Shown: positions 12,043 through 23,399, counted from the first letter of the stretch. The stretch is 64,000 nucleotides of DNA from Agrypnia vestita (GCA_016648135.1 JADDOH010002323.1:124001-188000), one strand, 5' to 3'. A program made the numbers and translations. The notes: a model not told the origin generated them from the sequence alone.

Positions 12043-12620
12043 AATGACTCTTAGTGACACTAATATCGAGCGCTGGTTGGAACAATATCTGTCATGATCA
12101 TGTTGGGCTATATCATGTATTGGAAGAAAGTTGTGTGTCCAATTCCGAATACGAAGAGCCAACTGTACCGGGTAATAAAGAAAATTCTCCATCCCAACAT
12201 CATTTGTCTTCAACTTTACGTGGAGACGAAGAATTTTCATCTGAAGATGATGAGCCTTTATCTGAAATTCGATCGAGACCGTAGAAGAAGAATTATTTTG
12301 GAAAGAATCTCTTTCGTTGGTAATTTGCCCCACCGTTTTTACGATAATACGATACGTTTTTGCAGCATAATATAGTACAGGAAAGAGAAAAAACAAAACC
12401 AGCATATCGGAGTGAGCTAAATTCTTTGTCTTCAATTCAACGTATCCTCCACAGAAACGTGACCACTCCATCAGCAGTTCAATGTAGCAGCAGTGCTGAA
12501 GAAAGGTTGGCGGTTCATAAAAACTGTTCAACTTGCAAATACACAAAGAAAGCTACACACAATACATGTGTTTCGAATGTGAAGCACCAATTTCCCTTGA
12601 ATGCTCAAACAAGCTGTGTT
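12043..12620 (+). pseudogene. Internally deleted piggyBac-type transposase
   Basis: An ATG at 12,043 opens MTLSDTNIERWLEQYLS, then a frameshift leads into an acidic, serine-rich segment (EEFSSEDDEPLSEIRSRP, about 12,225-12,284), as found at the N-terminus of piggyBac transposases. This is followed by a K-N-Y-F-G-K-N...R-W block, the usual start of the conserved domain. The aspartate-rich catalytic core is then missing. About 12,510-12,620 continues with a Cys-rich tail (NCSTCKYTKKATHNTC, then ECEAPISLECSNKLC after a +1 shift) resembling the C-terminal cysteine-rich domain of the family. The piece therefore joins the two ends of a transposase with the catalytic domain deleted. The assignment rests on remembered family features. 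Confidence 0.5.
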
Positions 12621-12640
12621 TTCGTTGACGTGAAAAACTA

Positions 12641-13818
12641 TGAATTTAGAGCCTGCAATTTTATTGAATTTGTGATTTTATGGAGAATTTCTAATTTTTT
12701 CTACGTTTGTTAATTATTCAACATTAAAAAAGAGTAGTAAGAAGATCCGATACTACATGATAATTTTTATGGATCTCATTTTCCAAATATGTTAGTTGGG
12801 TAAGCCTGAAATAAGAGATATTGACAATTATTTAAGATTAAAAAAAAAAAAGATTTTCATATGCCCTTTTTTCTAATAAAGAGTTTAATATGTTCTTTAA
12901 TAGAAAAAACAAAACCTTTCTCTACTAAATTTTACATTCGTGAATTATTTTATTCGGGAGTCCCACAGACGTATGACAGGTGGTTGTGTAACAACAATAT
13001 GGTAGGTACTGTAAGTGGACGGGAAGAAGAAGAGGGCGCGCCCACGCGCTCTCATATTTAGCCCTAGCTTTCACCCAGCAATAACTCCTGGGTCAGGGTG
13101 GCCCAGCCTCAAAACATCACATTCTTTAAAATATGTGTCACATTTTTCACAGAACCGTCCCATGCGTTTCTTTTGCACCCGTCCTAGGACGTGTTTTAAA
13201 CATTAGTCTCCAATTAAAAACTTATATATTATTCAGTGTAAAAAATATTATAATTTTAATCGTGATATTCATTCTGTACCGTACTCATTAATTCACTTGA
13301 ATGCAAGCATAGCTTAAAGCTTATACTGAATGAACATTGCTGCTAAAATTCACAACTGTTGACTAAAATAATTTAATGGATGTTTAGACACAATTTAACT
13401 ATTCTACTTCTTTATCATCTGGATGATATCCAGACAATGCCCCGGATGTAGTTCCAAGCTTCTCGTCGAGTATTTGTTTACATTTCATTCACTCTAGGTA
13501 TTTGAACACAACATTTGTTTTCACAACGATTTGGCCACACCTGCGGAACAGAATGCTGTAATTTTTCGACTTACATAAAATTATGATCTAATAATCTTTT
13601 CACTTCTTATTGGTATCGACATAAAATAATCCCACCGTAATACCGATCAAAACACTTATTTTTTGGAGCGTAAAATGTCAAGAATTTTTTCGTAAATAGG
13701 TAATTGAATTGAGAGTTTTAAAATGTAAAAAAAATCATCCTATATATTTTTGTAGGAATGTTTTACATTTTGAAAATTTTTGATTCAATATGTAAGTTTT
13801 CAAACAGAATTGTAGCTT
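12641..13818. other. Stretch without recognised feature
   Basis: Open frames near 12,861-13,206 overlap a slightly GC-richer patch and show no motif. Nothing else was recognised. Confidence 0.4.
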
Positions 13819-14070
13819 AAGAATATTCTTAGGTTTTCACGGCCACTCAGAATCTTCTGGTTTGTGTCTTCTGGGGTATTATGCCGCGTTTTTACGATCT
13901 TTCTGGTCGACGTATTGGGTCCCATTGCAGGGTCCATCATCAGGGCTGATGTTTTGACACATTAGCCCTGATTATGGACTCTGCCATGGGATCCGATACG
14001 TCGACCAGAAAGGTAAAAATGTAAAATCGTAAAAACGCGGCATAATACCCCAGAATACATAAACCAGAAG
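13819..14070. mobile_element. Hammerhead-like foldback element, family B, copy 1
   Basis: Arms CTTCTGGTTT...GGGGTATTATGCCGCG (from 13,854) and their inverse (to 14,070) form a long imperfect palindrome. An extra flank, TTCTTAGGTTTTCACGG, lies on the left. Candidate target duplications AATTGTAGCTT (13,808-13,818) and AACTGCAGCTT (14,071-14,081) match at 9 of 11 positions. Each arm carries a degraded CTGATGA...GAAAC core. It is related to 33,620-33,851 and 53,256-53,499. Confidence 0.75.
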
Positions 14071-14322
14071 AACTGCAGCTTTTCACAGCTGTTAGATAAT
14101 TTTCAAATCAATTTAATTCTTTATTTACAAATTGGGCATTGTATTTCTTTAAAAACATCAAAAATAGATTGTTGGGTTGTTTTAAATCCTACGGCACAAC
14201 TGCCAAAATATATTCGCCGGTCAATCGATATTTGTCGTCAAAGCGGTGTTTGTTACCTGTCATTGTTCGAATTTTCTGCCTTGTTTTTTAAGACCTACCC
14301 AACATGAGTAAGTATAGTTTAA

Positions 14323-14410
14323 GGCAAAGTTTTTCAACCTCTGAGTCGCGATCCCCAGGGAGATCGCCGAATATTACTCGGGGGTCGCGGTAGCAAGCCA
14401 GGTAAAAGTA
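14323..14410 (+). mobile_element. Possible hAT transposon end
   Basis: CAAAGTTTTTCAACCTCTGA followed by GTCGCGATCCCC and a GGGGGTCGCGG block resembles the start of widespread hAT-type elements, whose ends begin CARNG and then TTTCTCAACC...GGTCGCGACCCC. No matching other end and no 8-bp duplication were found, so this is a fragment at best. Confidence 0.4.
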
Positions 14411-14590
14411 AAAAGTAAGGATAGGCTTTCATTTTCAGTGAGAAGGCTGTGCCTGTTTATTTAAAAAAAGTCAAATCGTGGTTCCGTCTTTGAGACGTTA
14501 ACAATCGAATAATTTTCTAATTGAAGACGGTTCCTCTTAATTTTTGTATCTACCATTGAAGAGAACGATGGTTCTCATAGGTAGGAAATC

Positions 14591-14895
14591 GTGAATGGCA
14601 CCAACAATTATAAAGCTCTTGTTAAAATTGATCAAAATAGGGAGGCTGCGAGGGGCAGGACAAGTAGGAAGAATGAGAGAATGCCAAAAAAGATTCTCCA
14701 CACAAAGCCCCAAGGTGGACGCAGCGTTGGTAGACCCAAACTCCGATGGCTGGATGGAGTGCAGCAAGACGGGAAAACTATGAGCATCAGGGATTGGAGG
14801 AGTACGTGTCAGGATAGAGGAAGATGGAGAGGAATGTTGGAGGAAGCCAAGGCCCATTGTGGCTGAGGAGCCACCGATGATGATGATGATAATGC
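14591..14895 (+). pseudogene. 3' end of a non-LTR retrotransposon (RT C-terminus)
   Basis: After one frameshift near 14,680 the frame reads MPKKILHTKPQGGRSVGRPK, LRWLDGVQQD, W-R-x-x-x-Q-D-R-x-x-W-R and LEEAKAHCG before a stop. This is the conserved C-terminal segment found after the reverse transcriptase domain in many insect LINEs of the RTE-like kind. The preceding frame carries the matching G-Q-V-G-R-M piece. A GATGATGATGAT run at about 14,875-14,890 directly downstream fits the short-repeat 3' tail of RTE-type elements. Catalytic domains are absent (5' truncation). A related 3' end lies on the minus strand at 35,712-35,890. Confidence 0.75.
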
Positions 14896-14989
14896 AAGAT
14901 TGACAAATATCAATTTTATTGTGAATCGTTTCGATATTCATAATAATATTGTCAAAGCAAGAGCAAAACGTCGAGTGTTTCACCACTTA

Positions 14990-15134
14990 GGGCTGGTTGT
15001 TTCAAGTTGGATCAAAGTAAGCGGTCGATCAAAGCATAGATTTTTACGAAAACGGATCGTCTGATTGGTGGAGAACGTAAAAATCTATGCTTTAAAAGAA
15101 CGCTTACTTTGATCGAACTTGAAACAACCGGGCC
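14990..15134. mobile_element. PIF/Harbinger-type MITE, copy 2
   Basis: 145 bp with ends GGGCTGGTTGTTTCAAG and ...CAACCGGGCC, flanked by TTA on both sides. Same family as 11,759-11,904. Confidence 0.9.
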
Positions 15135-15364
15135 TTAGTCTTGATCAATTTTTGGTAATTCGAAATTAATCCAAAATTTATTACGAATTATACGTATCTA
15201 CTAATCCAGAGAATCATGATTGTGTTCTGCCAACTCAGGATTCAGGGTCACGGCCCTGTTTTATTTTGAACTAGGTACACTATTCTACAAAATATATTTC
15301 TTAAATAGCGCAGATACATTTTTAAGATAAACAAAGAAGTAGCGAGGAAATACGCGCTCTTTTT

Positions 15365-15853
15365 TACTCCCTTTATATTTACTCGTGGCGTCTGCTTGCT
15401 TGCTTGCCGGCTTGCCGGGTGAAAAAACTTTGGATCGATTTTTAACCCTGATCCAATCGAGCTGAAACTTGGCAAATAGACTCGTGGCGACGATCAAGAA
15501 GATCTATCAAATTTTCGTTAAAAAAAATTAATAATTATAGCATAATTTCGGATTTTTAGAAACATTATTGGTTTTTTCAAATTGGAATCATTAGAAAAGT
15601 TTGATTACTAACATAGCGGCCTGATTACGTCGCGGAATATTTTGTAAATTTGAATTACTTCGTCGTACAGAAATTACATAATAGGTACTTCACTACGAAT
15701 GTCGAAAAAGTAAATTGACTGACATCTGATATTTTAGAAATACATTAAATTACTGTAAGTTTAGTGTTATGTTATATGTTCTAATTCGTCTTTAATTGTT
15801 GTTATATTTTACAAAGAAAGGGAGTATAATAAAAACTTGGTTTTTATGGGTTA
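15365..15853. mobile_element. MITE-like element, family C, copy 1
   Basis: Left end TACTCCCTTTATATTTACTC; right end AAAGGGAGTATAATAAAAAC continuing to ATGGGTTA. CTTTTT flanks both sides. The interior contains ATCCAATCGAGCTGAAACTT, shared with an inverted copy inserted in a LINE at 47,739-48,056. The mobile nature follows from that nested copy. Superfamily unknown. Confidence 0.65.
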
Positions 15854-16571
15854 CTTTTTATTACAATATGGTGTCAAACCCCATTTCTCCTACATTATTA
15901 TATTAAAGAAATCACACGACACGAGGCAGCCAAAGTCGTGTTATCAAAAATGTCTTTGAGGAGAATTAAATCGATTTTCACTTTGTGAGCCAGACGTGTC
16001 CCTTAACTACGAAGGTTGAATGTTGAAAAATAGCTCACGTGTACCTCACAATATATTGTGACTGAACACGCAATATTAAGAAGTAAAAAAAGAAGAAACG
16101 CAGAGATTAGTATTTATTATTAGATTATGTTATATTAGAACTTTTGAAAAATAACCTCTAAGGCTAATCAAAATTTATCCATGTGAGGAATTAATGAAAC
16201 AAGTAAAAAACTAGTACCTAAGTAGTAATGGCCGTGGTATTGGCTTTATTTCCAATATAATGTTATGCTATTACCGGTGCCATAATTATCGAAATATATT
16301 TGCGCAAGCTTTGTTCTAAATCAGCCTATTTTTTAACACTAATGGCATAAAATTATCTTTTCAATAACGCCAGTACCAAACCTACAATTTTTAAAGTTCT
16401 ATACTTTTTTATATAAAATACACAAATACCTACATATGCTAAAACTCCGCATTGCCGTAGGGGTAATCATTTTTTATTATTTTCTCGTAGCTGTTTTTAC
16501 CTAGTAGCATAGAATTAGAACAAGATATTTTAGTTTGAATAATATAAATCGAAATAAAAAATGAAGGGTTT
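15854..16571. other. AT-rich stretch without recognised feature
   Basis: No coding motif, long repeat or RNA gene recognised. Confidence 0.45.
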
Positions 16572-16712
16572 GGTTTTAGCCTAGTGATCTAATTAGTGGT
16601 CGGGGATTAGAGTCTAGTTCTAAGAGACAACCATATCAGTTATAATTTCATAGCACAAGCATTTAGCCTAGTTTGAAAATAATAAAAACATTGATGTGAC
16701 ACATTTTTCACT
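16572..16712 (+). mobile_element. tRNA-derived SINE, degraded copy
   Basis: TTTTAGCCTAGTGATCTAA resembles a tRNA A box and GGGATTAGAGTCT a decayed B box. Downstream, TTTCATAGCACAAGC, TTTAGCCTAGTTTGAAAATA and a T-G-A-C-A-C segment match the copy at 52,868-53,060 almost base for base, which ties the two together. Confidence 0.65.
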
Positions 16713-17078
16713 ACGAACGAATGAAAGGTATTTGAAATAAAATTTAGATATCAATTTTAAAAATGTATATAAAAAGTATTTCCTTCGGGTCTTTTATCAT
16801 CTTAGTTATGAAGGTTGTGCATAAATACTACATTTTTCAAAAGCAAATTTCAGATGTAAAGCACAAACTAAAGGTGGTGGATTTACTTTTTTCTTAGATC
16901 TTTCGGCTCTTTCGTATGTGGATCCAGCAATTCTTCCAACCCTCATTTGAACATAAAAATGAGTAGGCTGGCGAGTGCACAACAGAGTGAATATATCATT
17001 GTGTTCTGTGTTTTTTGAGGGAATAAAGTAAATCAAGTGTGGGATATGAAAGCAAAAGTAGCAATATACAAACAAATT

Positions 17079-17221
17079 AATGCAGTCGTCGAGGATTATT
17101 TATTTATAATGTACTGAATTTATTCGAGATTTTACAGCAAACAGCCTATAAATTTACAGGAAACATAATTCCTTCCAAAATTATGTAAAATTTAAAATTA
17201 GTAATCCTCGGTGACCGCATT
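17079..17221. mobile_element. Small MITE
   Basis: Arms AATGCAGTCGTCGAGGATTA and TAATCCTCGGTGACCGCATT are inverse to each other with three differences in 20 bases. The AT-rich interior has no coding capacity. It lies about 80 bp from a pogo-type end, and its arms resemble pogo ends loosely. Confidence 0.65.
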
Positions 17222-17299
17222 CAATTTTTTTTTCAATTTTTTGCTTTTATATACCATCAGTAATTTATGCAGCTACATATATAGGTACCTATATTAAAC

Positions 17300-17375
17300 G
17301 TTTTCGTTTCCGTAAAATAAGACTTGTTATTTTAAATCCGCGTTGGGAAAATCCGCGGTTGACGAGGGATCACTG
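17300..17375 (-). mobile_element. Tigger/pogo-type terminal fragment
   Basis: On the minus strand the sequence starts CAGTGATCCCTCGTCAACCG, the typical Tigger/pogo end, directly after a TA dinucleotide (17,376-17,377). The other end was not identified, so this is one terminus only. Confidence 0.5.
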
Positions 17376-17377
17376 TA

Positions 17378-18309
17378 CATATGCGCCCAAGAATATTGTA
17401 TCATCCAACCTGAAATACGTAGACAATACATTTGAATGGAGAAGGCGGAACTTTAATGTTTCAGAATGCTTTATGATGTATTTTACTCGAGCGCGGAATA
17501 CAATATTCAATCGCTGTACAGTAAACGACCAAAATCCCAATAGAGCATCGTCATTAAAATATCTCTGAGGTTTTCGACTGCCAACAGATGTTTCACGATC
17601 TTTTCGAAACGGCATGTGGCAATGCACCAAAATATTGGGCTTTGTTCTTCGTATGGCTGAAATTTCCGCAAATTTTAGAGTGATAAAAGTCTCGGTTAAT
17701 AAGCCGCGACTCTATCAGGCACGGACATACTCTCGTGAGAAAAATATAAATAATGCAGCTTTCTTCACGTTCTGCAAAGCAAGAATCTTCGCCCTTCTTA
17801 CTGCAGCGCTGCACAGGGGCTCCGCGTTTTAAATATTTCACGATCGTATCTTTTGTTAAACAGATTCAAGATTTTTTCTCGCCTTTCTTGCCTTCTGGAG
17901 TGCGGAGCTTAATTATGTTATTGTATATGTACCTATGCATAAAGAGAACATGTACATACGCGGCGGAACCTTAATACATTTTCAGCGTGCTTGGAATGGA
18001 AAACAAAGTACCTACTCGTATAGGTACCTAATTATATTTTTTTAGTGTGGAGCGTAAGTATGTAAAAGCAAAAAAAAACTGTGGTTTTCCACCAAACAAA
18101 CAATCCGTTTTTACAAAAACCTAATGGTTTTTCCTTATCTTTTAATATTTCTACTGATTAAAAAATAGCCCCTTGTCAATATCAACAAAAACCTTTCAAT
18201 CTTCTGATGCACAAAAATATTATGGAGATGCCTGCTTAGAGAGTTTTGAATATTCCATGTTCATTTCAGTTTCACAGGAAACTTCACTGGTCGTGTTAAA
18301 AAAAACTGT
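17378..18309. other. Stretch without recognised feature
   Basis: Overlapping open frames on both strands (17,359-17,974) show no family motif and no consistent coding side, so they are not called. Confidence 0.4.
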
Positions 18310-18790
18310 TTAGACACGTCATCTTCATCTTCTTGTCCTAGTAGGGTCGGGGGCCCAAAGACTCGACAATTTCATATTCCCCTGTCTTGCGCTGCTTCTG
18401 CACGAGTCAACCAGTCTAGACCCATTCTGTTTTCATACACATTTTTCTGTTGCTTCTCCTAGCTTAATATAAGACTACCCACCGGCCGTCTTCCTTCCGG
18501 GGTTGCCAGGAGGATTCTTCTTAGTATTCGTTCCTCTGGCATTCTTAGCACATGTACTTCGTTTATGATTTTTCTATGAATAGGGGCTCCACGCCGAGTG
18601 TGTGCCTTATGTCTGCACTCCTCACTCTGTCCATCAATGTGACTCCCGCTACCCCCCTTAGAAAACTCATCTCGGCAGCCTGGATCCTTGCTCCCACTCC
18701 GTCAGGATCCAAATTTGATAGCCATATATAGGGTGGGCCTATACACAGATTTGAAAACAGTCAGTTTTGTCTTTATAGTAAGCTCGGATT
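18310..18790 (-). pseudogene. LINE reverse transcriptase C-terminal fragment
   Basis: On the minus strand the broken frame gives GARIQAAEMSFLRGVAGVTL, MDRVRSADIRHTLGVEPL and, after a frameshift, YVLRMPEERILRRILLATPE followed by GRRPVG. This order (A-E-M-x-F-L-R, D-R-V-R-x-x-D-I-R, L-G-V-E-P, H-V-L-R-M-P-E-E-R) is the conserved tail following the reverse transcriptase of many insect non-LTR retrotransposons. Catalytic motifs are missing and stops interrupt it. Its 3' UTR probably extends to lower coordinates. Confidence 0.7.
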
Positions 18791-20694
18791 GTTGTTTTAT
18801 GTAGTTTAATATATAATGTTTAGACACATTATATAAAACTGTGCTGTATGTTTCCTCATGTAAATAAAATATTGAATTTTATTGTTCTACTATATAACTT
18901 AATTTTTACGCTTTTGGCTACGTCTCCAGATTTTGTTTGCAATGTATACGAAAAATGTACCTACACAAAAATAAAAATAGTCTAATCACTAATAATTGTG
19001 CGTTGTGTCGTGTAAATTTCTCATTCTTACAATTTGCATAATACCTAAATCACACATTTTAAGTTTTATCGAACTTTTCTTATTTAACGTTGGTTTGCGT
19101 CTTCCTGGATCTGAGTTCTGTCGGTGGTAGCTCCCAAGTTGTCCAAGACACCTTGGGACATGAAAAGGGAAGTTTTTGCCCGTTATAATTTCTTCTTCTT
19201 TTGCACGTGCCGTCTTCTGTCAAAGTTTGGCGACTAACTTGAAATGTGATTATTTATCCTGGACGTTATAAGACATTTAAAAAAACATCGAACCACTTTC
19301 TGAGGTTACGCAGCCAAGATAGTTTATTTCTACCTACGCTTCTGCCCCCCTCTATATTGCATTGCATTATGAGTGGCAAACTATCATTTCTCATTGCGGA
19401 GAATGTGTTGGAAGTATGCAGCTATCTTTCGTTTTACACTAAAGGAACATTTTTCAGTATTAAAAATGGTTTTTACAAATTAATTTTGTAACTGTTTCAT
19501 TCTGAACAACTTTTTTGACAGAAAATGAACATAGAATTTTCATATAGATTTTTTCATCTTTTTAATGTTTTCCTGTGGATTAGTAACAAGGTGTATTGGT
19601 ATTTGGGTGATTCTCTTTTTTATTATCTTGTTTAGTATAAAACCCCAACAATAATATCAACTCTGTCACAACATAAATGTATTTTTATTATTTATTAAAC
19701 ACAATTAAAACCTAATTTCTTTACTGTTTCTAAAAATTTTGAGATCGTATTATTATGAGAAGGCATCATTTATTTTTAAGCAAAACAAAAATTAACATTT
19801 TGAAATAAATACCACTACGTTACGAAAATGGACAGGGACAGTTTAACTACAACGAAAAAGAGAATGACCCAATTGACATATTCTACCGTGGCCAAATGAC
19901 TCACGACCAAAAGATAATAAACTTTTAATGGTGGATACATCGGGCGGTAATGTTTTCACGCCGGATTTATTCCTTCAAAACAATTCTATGTATTTTCCCC
20001 GCCATTAGGTACTCGGAAGTGAAAAGAAATGTGTAATAAATACATTTCATTAAAATAAGTACGATAAATAGCTAAGCCTATTATTAATAAATAAATAGTA
20101 ATTATTTGGTTAACCTAGTAAGTAAATAGTGTCATGACACCGGCTGTCATATCATAACGATTTATAAATAAATTATTTAGTTATCCCCATTCCTCAATGG
20201 ACGGTTGTAAAAATATATTTGGATACGCTTATTGCCAAATGCACTGTTCGGCATGTTGGTCCTGTCAAATTTGACAGAAGTGAAAGTTGCTGAAAATGCG
20301 TTGAACCTGGAATGAAACTTCGCGTTTCGATTGAATATTTGCTGCTTATGCAATAATAATATTTTTTTTGTTTACTTTGTACGTTTTTAAATATAATTTT
20401 TGTTACCTAGATACCTACTGCGTTTTTTATTTTATTTAACACTGTTAATGTATACGGCTGGCATATGACAATTTCCCAGGTTTGTAGTGTAATTCGGTTT
20501 CAGTTCAATTCAGTGCCGATAAATTGGCGTTTATTGGTTTCATTACATTTTTACTTAATTTTGCTATAATATTATATTACATAATATGTTAGCATGCCTA
20601 TCGGCCACCAGAATACATGTTATGAGGTAGGTAGCAATTATTGATCAGTTTCACAGCGTAGATCAATACATCATATATTATATATATACGGTGA
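18791..20694. other. AT-rich stretch without recognised feature
   Basis: The open frame at 19,246-19,491 has no motif. A patch at 19,090-19,180 is slightly GC-richer but gave no match to a family I know. Confidence 0.4.
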
Positions 20695-20870
20695 GAGGGA
20701 CCCACCACATAACCAAGGCCGTTTTATGAGAAATAGCTCCCATATCGGTCCTACACTTTCGCCACCCAATTCGAGATTTTTTGTGCTAAAGTGATCATCT
20801 TCCCCACGCCACTTAAACTCATATGAGTGCAAGCAGCGCGGAGAAGCGTCCACACAAAACAGCTTCACTG
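20695..20870. repeat. Dispersed repeat shared with 55,262-55,440
   Basis: Segments such as CAAGGCCGTTTTATGAG, ATCGGTCCTACACTTTCGCC and a G-C-rich block followed by ACACAAAA recur in the same order and orientation near 55.3 kb. On the minus strand an open frame with E-D-D-x-F-S-T-K is conserved between the two. The element type is unknown. It lies just upstream of a LINE fragment in the plus direction. Confidence 0.6.
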
Positions 20871-21099
20871 GCAACAATAGCAAACAATGCAAGAAATAGA
20901 GTGAGACACGATACACGATATACGTATATATATATATATGAAGAAGTACACCTATTACAAAGTTGTTGTGCTTTTCATACTACTGTATGGAATGAAGCTT
21001 GGGTACCCTACAGAAGACACGTTAAGAGTCTGACATATGTTCCACCAACGATTTTTTCGCTTCATTCTACAGATCCACTGGAGCGACCTTATATCTACG

Positions 21100-21530
21100 A
21101 GTACGTTACTGTTCTGCATCGCTCTAAATGTCGGCCAATTGAGAACATGATCATGGAAGCGAGATTGAGATGGACGGGACATGTGTTACGCATGGGCGAT
21201 CACAGACTTCCGAAGCGGGTCCTATATGGGGAGATAGTGGGCAGGCGAAAGGCAGGAGGACAGAAGAAAAGGTATAAAGACTGTCTCCGAGAATCGCTGA
21301 GCCTATGTGGAGCACCCAAGAATTGGGAGCAGCTGGCACAAGATCGTGTGAACTGGAGGAGAGTTTGCTCTCAGGCTGATGGTGTTGCGGCGGCCAGACG
21401 AGTAGCGAGCCGTAACCATGCGTCAACGCAACCTGACCGCTTCATTTGGGAAGTATGCGGGAGAGAGTACGCCTCTCGAATAGGGCTATTTTCCCATCTC
21501 AAAGCTCATGAGAGGCGCAGCAACAACTAA
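21100..21530 (+). pseudogene. LINE reverse transcriptase C-terminal region with zinc-finger tail
   Basis: The plus-strand frame, open from 20,823, carries from about 21,140 a run beginning IENMIMEARLRWTGHVLRMG. It continues with RLPKRVLYGEIVGRRKAGGQ, KKRYKD, W-E-x-L-A-x-D-R-x-x-W-R and ends in CGREYASRIGLFSHLKAH before a stop at 21,530. This is the C-terminal part of a non-LTR retrotransposon protein; the family ends in a Cys2-His2-like finger. Here the finger keeps one Cys and both His, and the first Cys appears replaced (F-I-W-E-V-C). No polymerase motif is present, so it is a 5'-truncated, probably dead copy, although this part is still open. It meets an opposing LINE fragment immediately downstream. 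Confidence 0.75.
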
Positions 21531-21579
21531 GTCAGAATGGCGAGGGGATCCTCGATCAAGAGGCCCGGCTACAAAAAAC

Positions 21580-22290
21580 AACAATTCGAAGACATCCATC
21601 CACCTTCCAATATCCTCAATACATATTGCCATTTTGATCTTCAGGGCATTAGCTTCGCTTGGGTGACAATGTTGGTAGACTTGGTAATCATCCGCTTGGC
21701 AATGTATTTTGAGTTCGTGAGCTTCGATGATATTCTCAATCTCTCTGGTGTACATTATGAACATCAGTGGTGCTAAAACTGAATCCTGCGAGACACCTGA
21801 GCTTAGGCAAAGAGATGAGGATACATCTCCTTGGAATCGGACAAGTTGCTGACGATCACCTAGATACGATTCTATCCATTGAAGTGGTTTGCCTGATACC
21901 CCAATATTGGAATATTTTCTTAAGAAAATCGCGGGATCAACTATATCAAAAGCAGCGCTCGTATCAAGAAGTGCCAACAGCCCAAAATTTCCTTCTTCAA
22001 CCGATGTTATCATTTCTGATAAAATGTGTGTCACAGCTGTTTCAGTTAAATGATATTTTGGGTAGGCAGATCGTTTTTTTTGCGAACAGGTTAAACTTGT
22101 CCATGTATTTAGTAAGACGAGATTGGACACAGGTCGATAATTGGACGGGTCATCTGGGTTTAAATAATTGTAGCTCTTTTAGAAGTAGAGTAATGTGTAC
22201 CATTTCGAAAGCTTTAGAAACTGTCGATGTGGAGAAGGACAGATTAATCACTTTAATAATAAACGGACAATAGGTCACATTGTTTGTTTG
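21580..22290 (-). pseudogene. LINE reverse transcriptase core fragment
   Basis: On the minus strand, NPDDPSNYRPVSNL-like sequence (before 22,130, in another frame) leads into HLTETAVTHIL, the motif-A block LLALLDTSAAFDIVDPAI, IESYLGDRQQLVRFQG, the motif-B block SGVSQDSVLAPLMF (VPQGSVLGP in active copies) and motif C QADDYQVYQHC (YADDTQLY in relatives). These are the hallmarks of a CR1/jockey-type reverse transcriptase. The core glycine of motif B reads aspartate here, the aromatic residue before ADD reads glutamine, and a frameshift near 22,130 breaks the frame. The protein is lost after I-G-R-W-M-D-V-F, where the opposite LINE fragment begins. The copy is inactive. Confidence 0.85.
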
Positions 22291-23399
22291 GCGAATCCAT
22301 TATATATCTAGTCACTTCCATTAATGTTGTTTCTGTAATGTTGTAAGTATTTCAAGTTCACAACACACCGTCTCACGGTCTGCTTTCTTCATTTAATGAC
22401 CTTTTCAAGTCGTCTTCTCTAAATTTTGATTTTCCATTTAGTAGCGTTTTGTTAATCGTTTCAGTATTTTTAATTTTTTTAAGATTTTAAAACAACCAGA
22501 AACCATAAAACAAGCTTAGAGAGGTTAATTTCTAAATCCTAAAAACTGCACTACAAGCAAAGCGCGCTGACGAGTACGCGAACAGATTTGTTAACAAAAG
22601 TAACACGAGGGAAAGTTTCTGTGGCGATCGATGGCGAGGCCGCGAGTATTTATTTGCTTACCTAAGTTTAGTACTCGCGCACTAAGCTCTAAATATAGTA
22701 GAGTAAGTGCTAATCTAATCTGAATGCTTTGGTACAACGCAAACTGCTCTCCGAACAGTGCAGCTCAAGTGTTTTGCAAAGCGTTCGATAGCTGAAGAAT
22801 CGGGGGCTCTTTGTATTAGTGTTGTGGTTTTTGGTTTAATGTAGCAATTATTCCATGGCATATAGGACGTGTCCTCATTAAAAATAAATATGTTTTCAAA
22901 GTAAATGCTCGGTAATTAATCGATTCAATTTAACTAATATAATCATGAATAATTTATTATACAATTATATCAGCGCGATTACTGTTTATCTGCGGATATA
23001 AAGCGTATGTTATAAATCGATAATTTGTATTTTTATCTACCTCAACCCGTGAGAACCTCAAATTCAACTTAATATAAATACCAATATGTGTGAGTTTTGA
23101 GTTGAGTATGCAGAGTTGTTCTTTTGATACACATCTAGCAAGAAAAAATTAAATGAGTTAGAAAATAAAATAATATGCTACTATTTTTTAATTTTTTGAA
23201 AAATTTGGCAAGAAACAACGACATTAGTCAACTTGGTTCTGCGAAAACCAAAACTAATAAAAATAACAAGGACTTTAAGAGATATTTCATAAGCAAACAA
23301 AATTCCAAAACTTTGTTTTGGCTCTCCTGAAAGTCTGCATTTTTTGACTTATTCGGTTGTTCCTTTCGCGCACAGAGGTACCTCCTCGTTTATTTCGCA
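22291..23399. other. Stretch without recognised feature
   Basis: Possibly includes more of the LINE 5' side up to about 22,480, but no motif is legible. A moderately GC-rich patch lies near 22,555-22,690. Nothing else recognised. Confidence 0.4.

Larger units (their letters stand above)
11645..12640 (+). mobile_element. piggyBac-like element remnant
   Basis: TTAA at 11,645 is followed by CCCTTAACCATACGTCTC, and an inverse copy GAGACCTATGGTTAAG lies at 11,986-12,001 (15 of 16 bases match CTTAACCATACGTCTC at 11,651-11,666). TTAA therefore lies beside both arms. Just downstream (12,043) a decayed piggyBac-type transposase begins. Either the arms are the terminal and internal inverted repeats of one element, or they delimit a separate TTAA-type MITE at 11,656-11,996. 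A PIF-type MITE (11,759-11,904) is nested between the arms. The right end of the element was not found. Confidence 0.5.

Noticed and set aside
12034..12546. 170-codon minus-strand open frame as a gene
   Set aside because: It lies antisense to the piggyBac-type fragment, whose plus-strand reading explains the sequence better.
17359..17974. Frames on both strands between 17.36 and 17.97 kb as a gene
   Set aside because: Both strands are open over the same stretch and no motif supports either.
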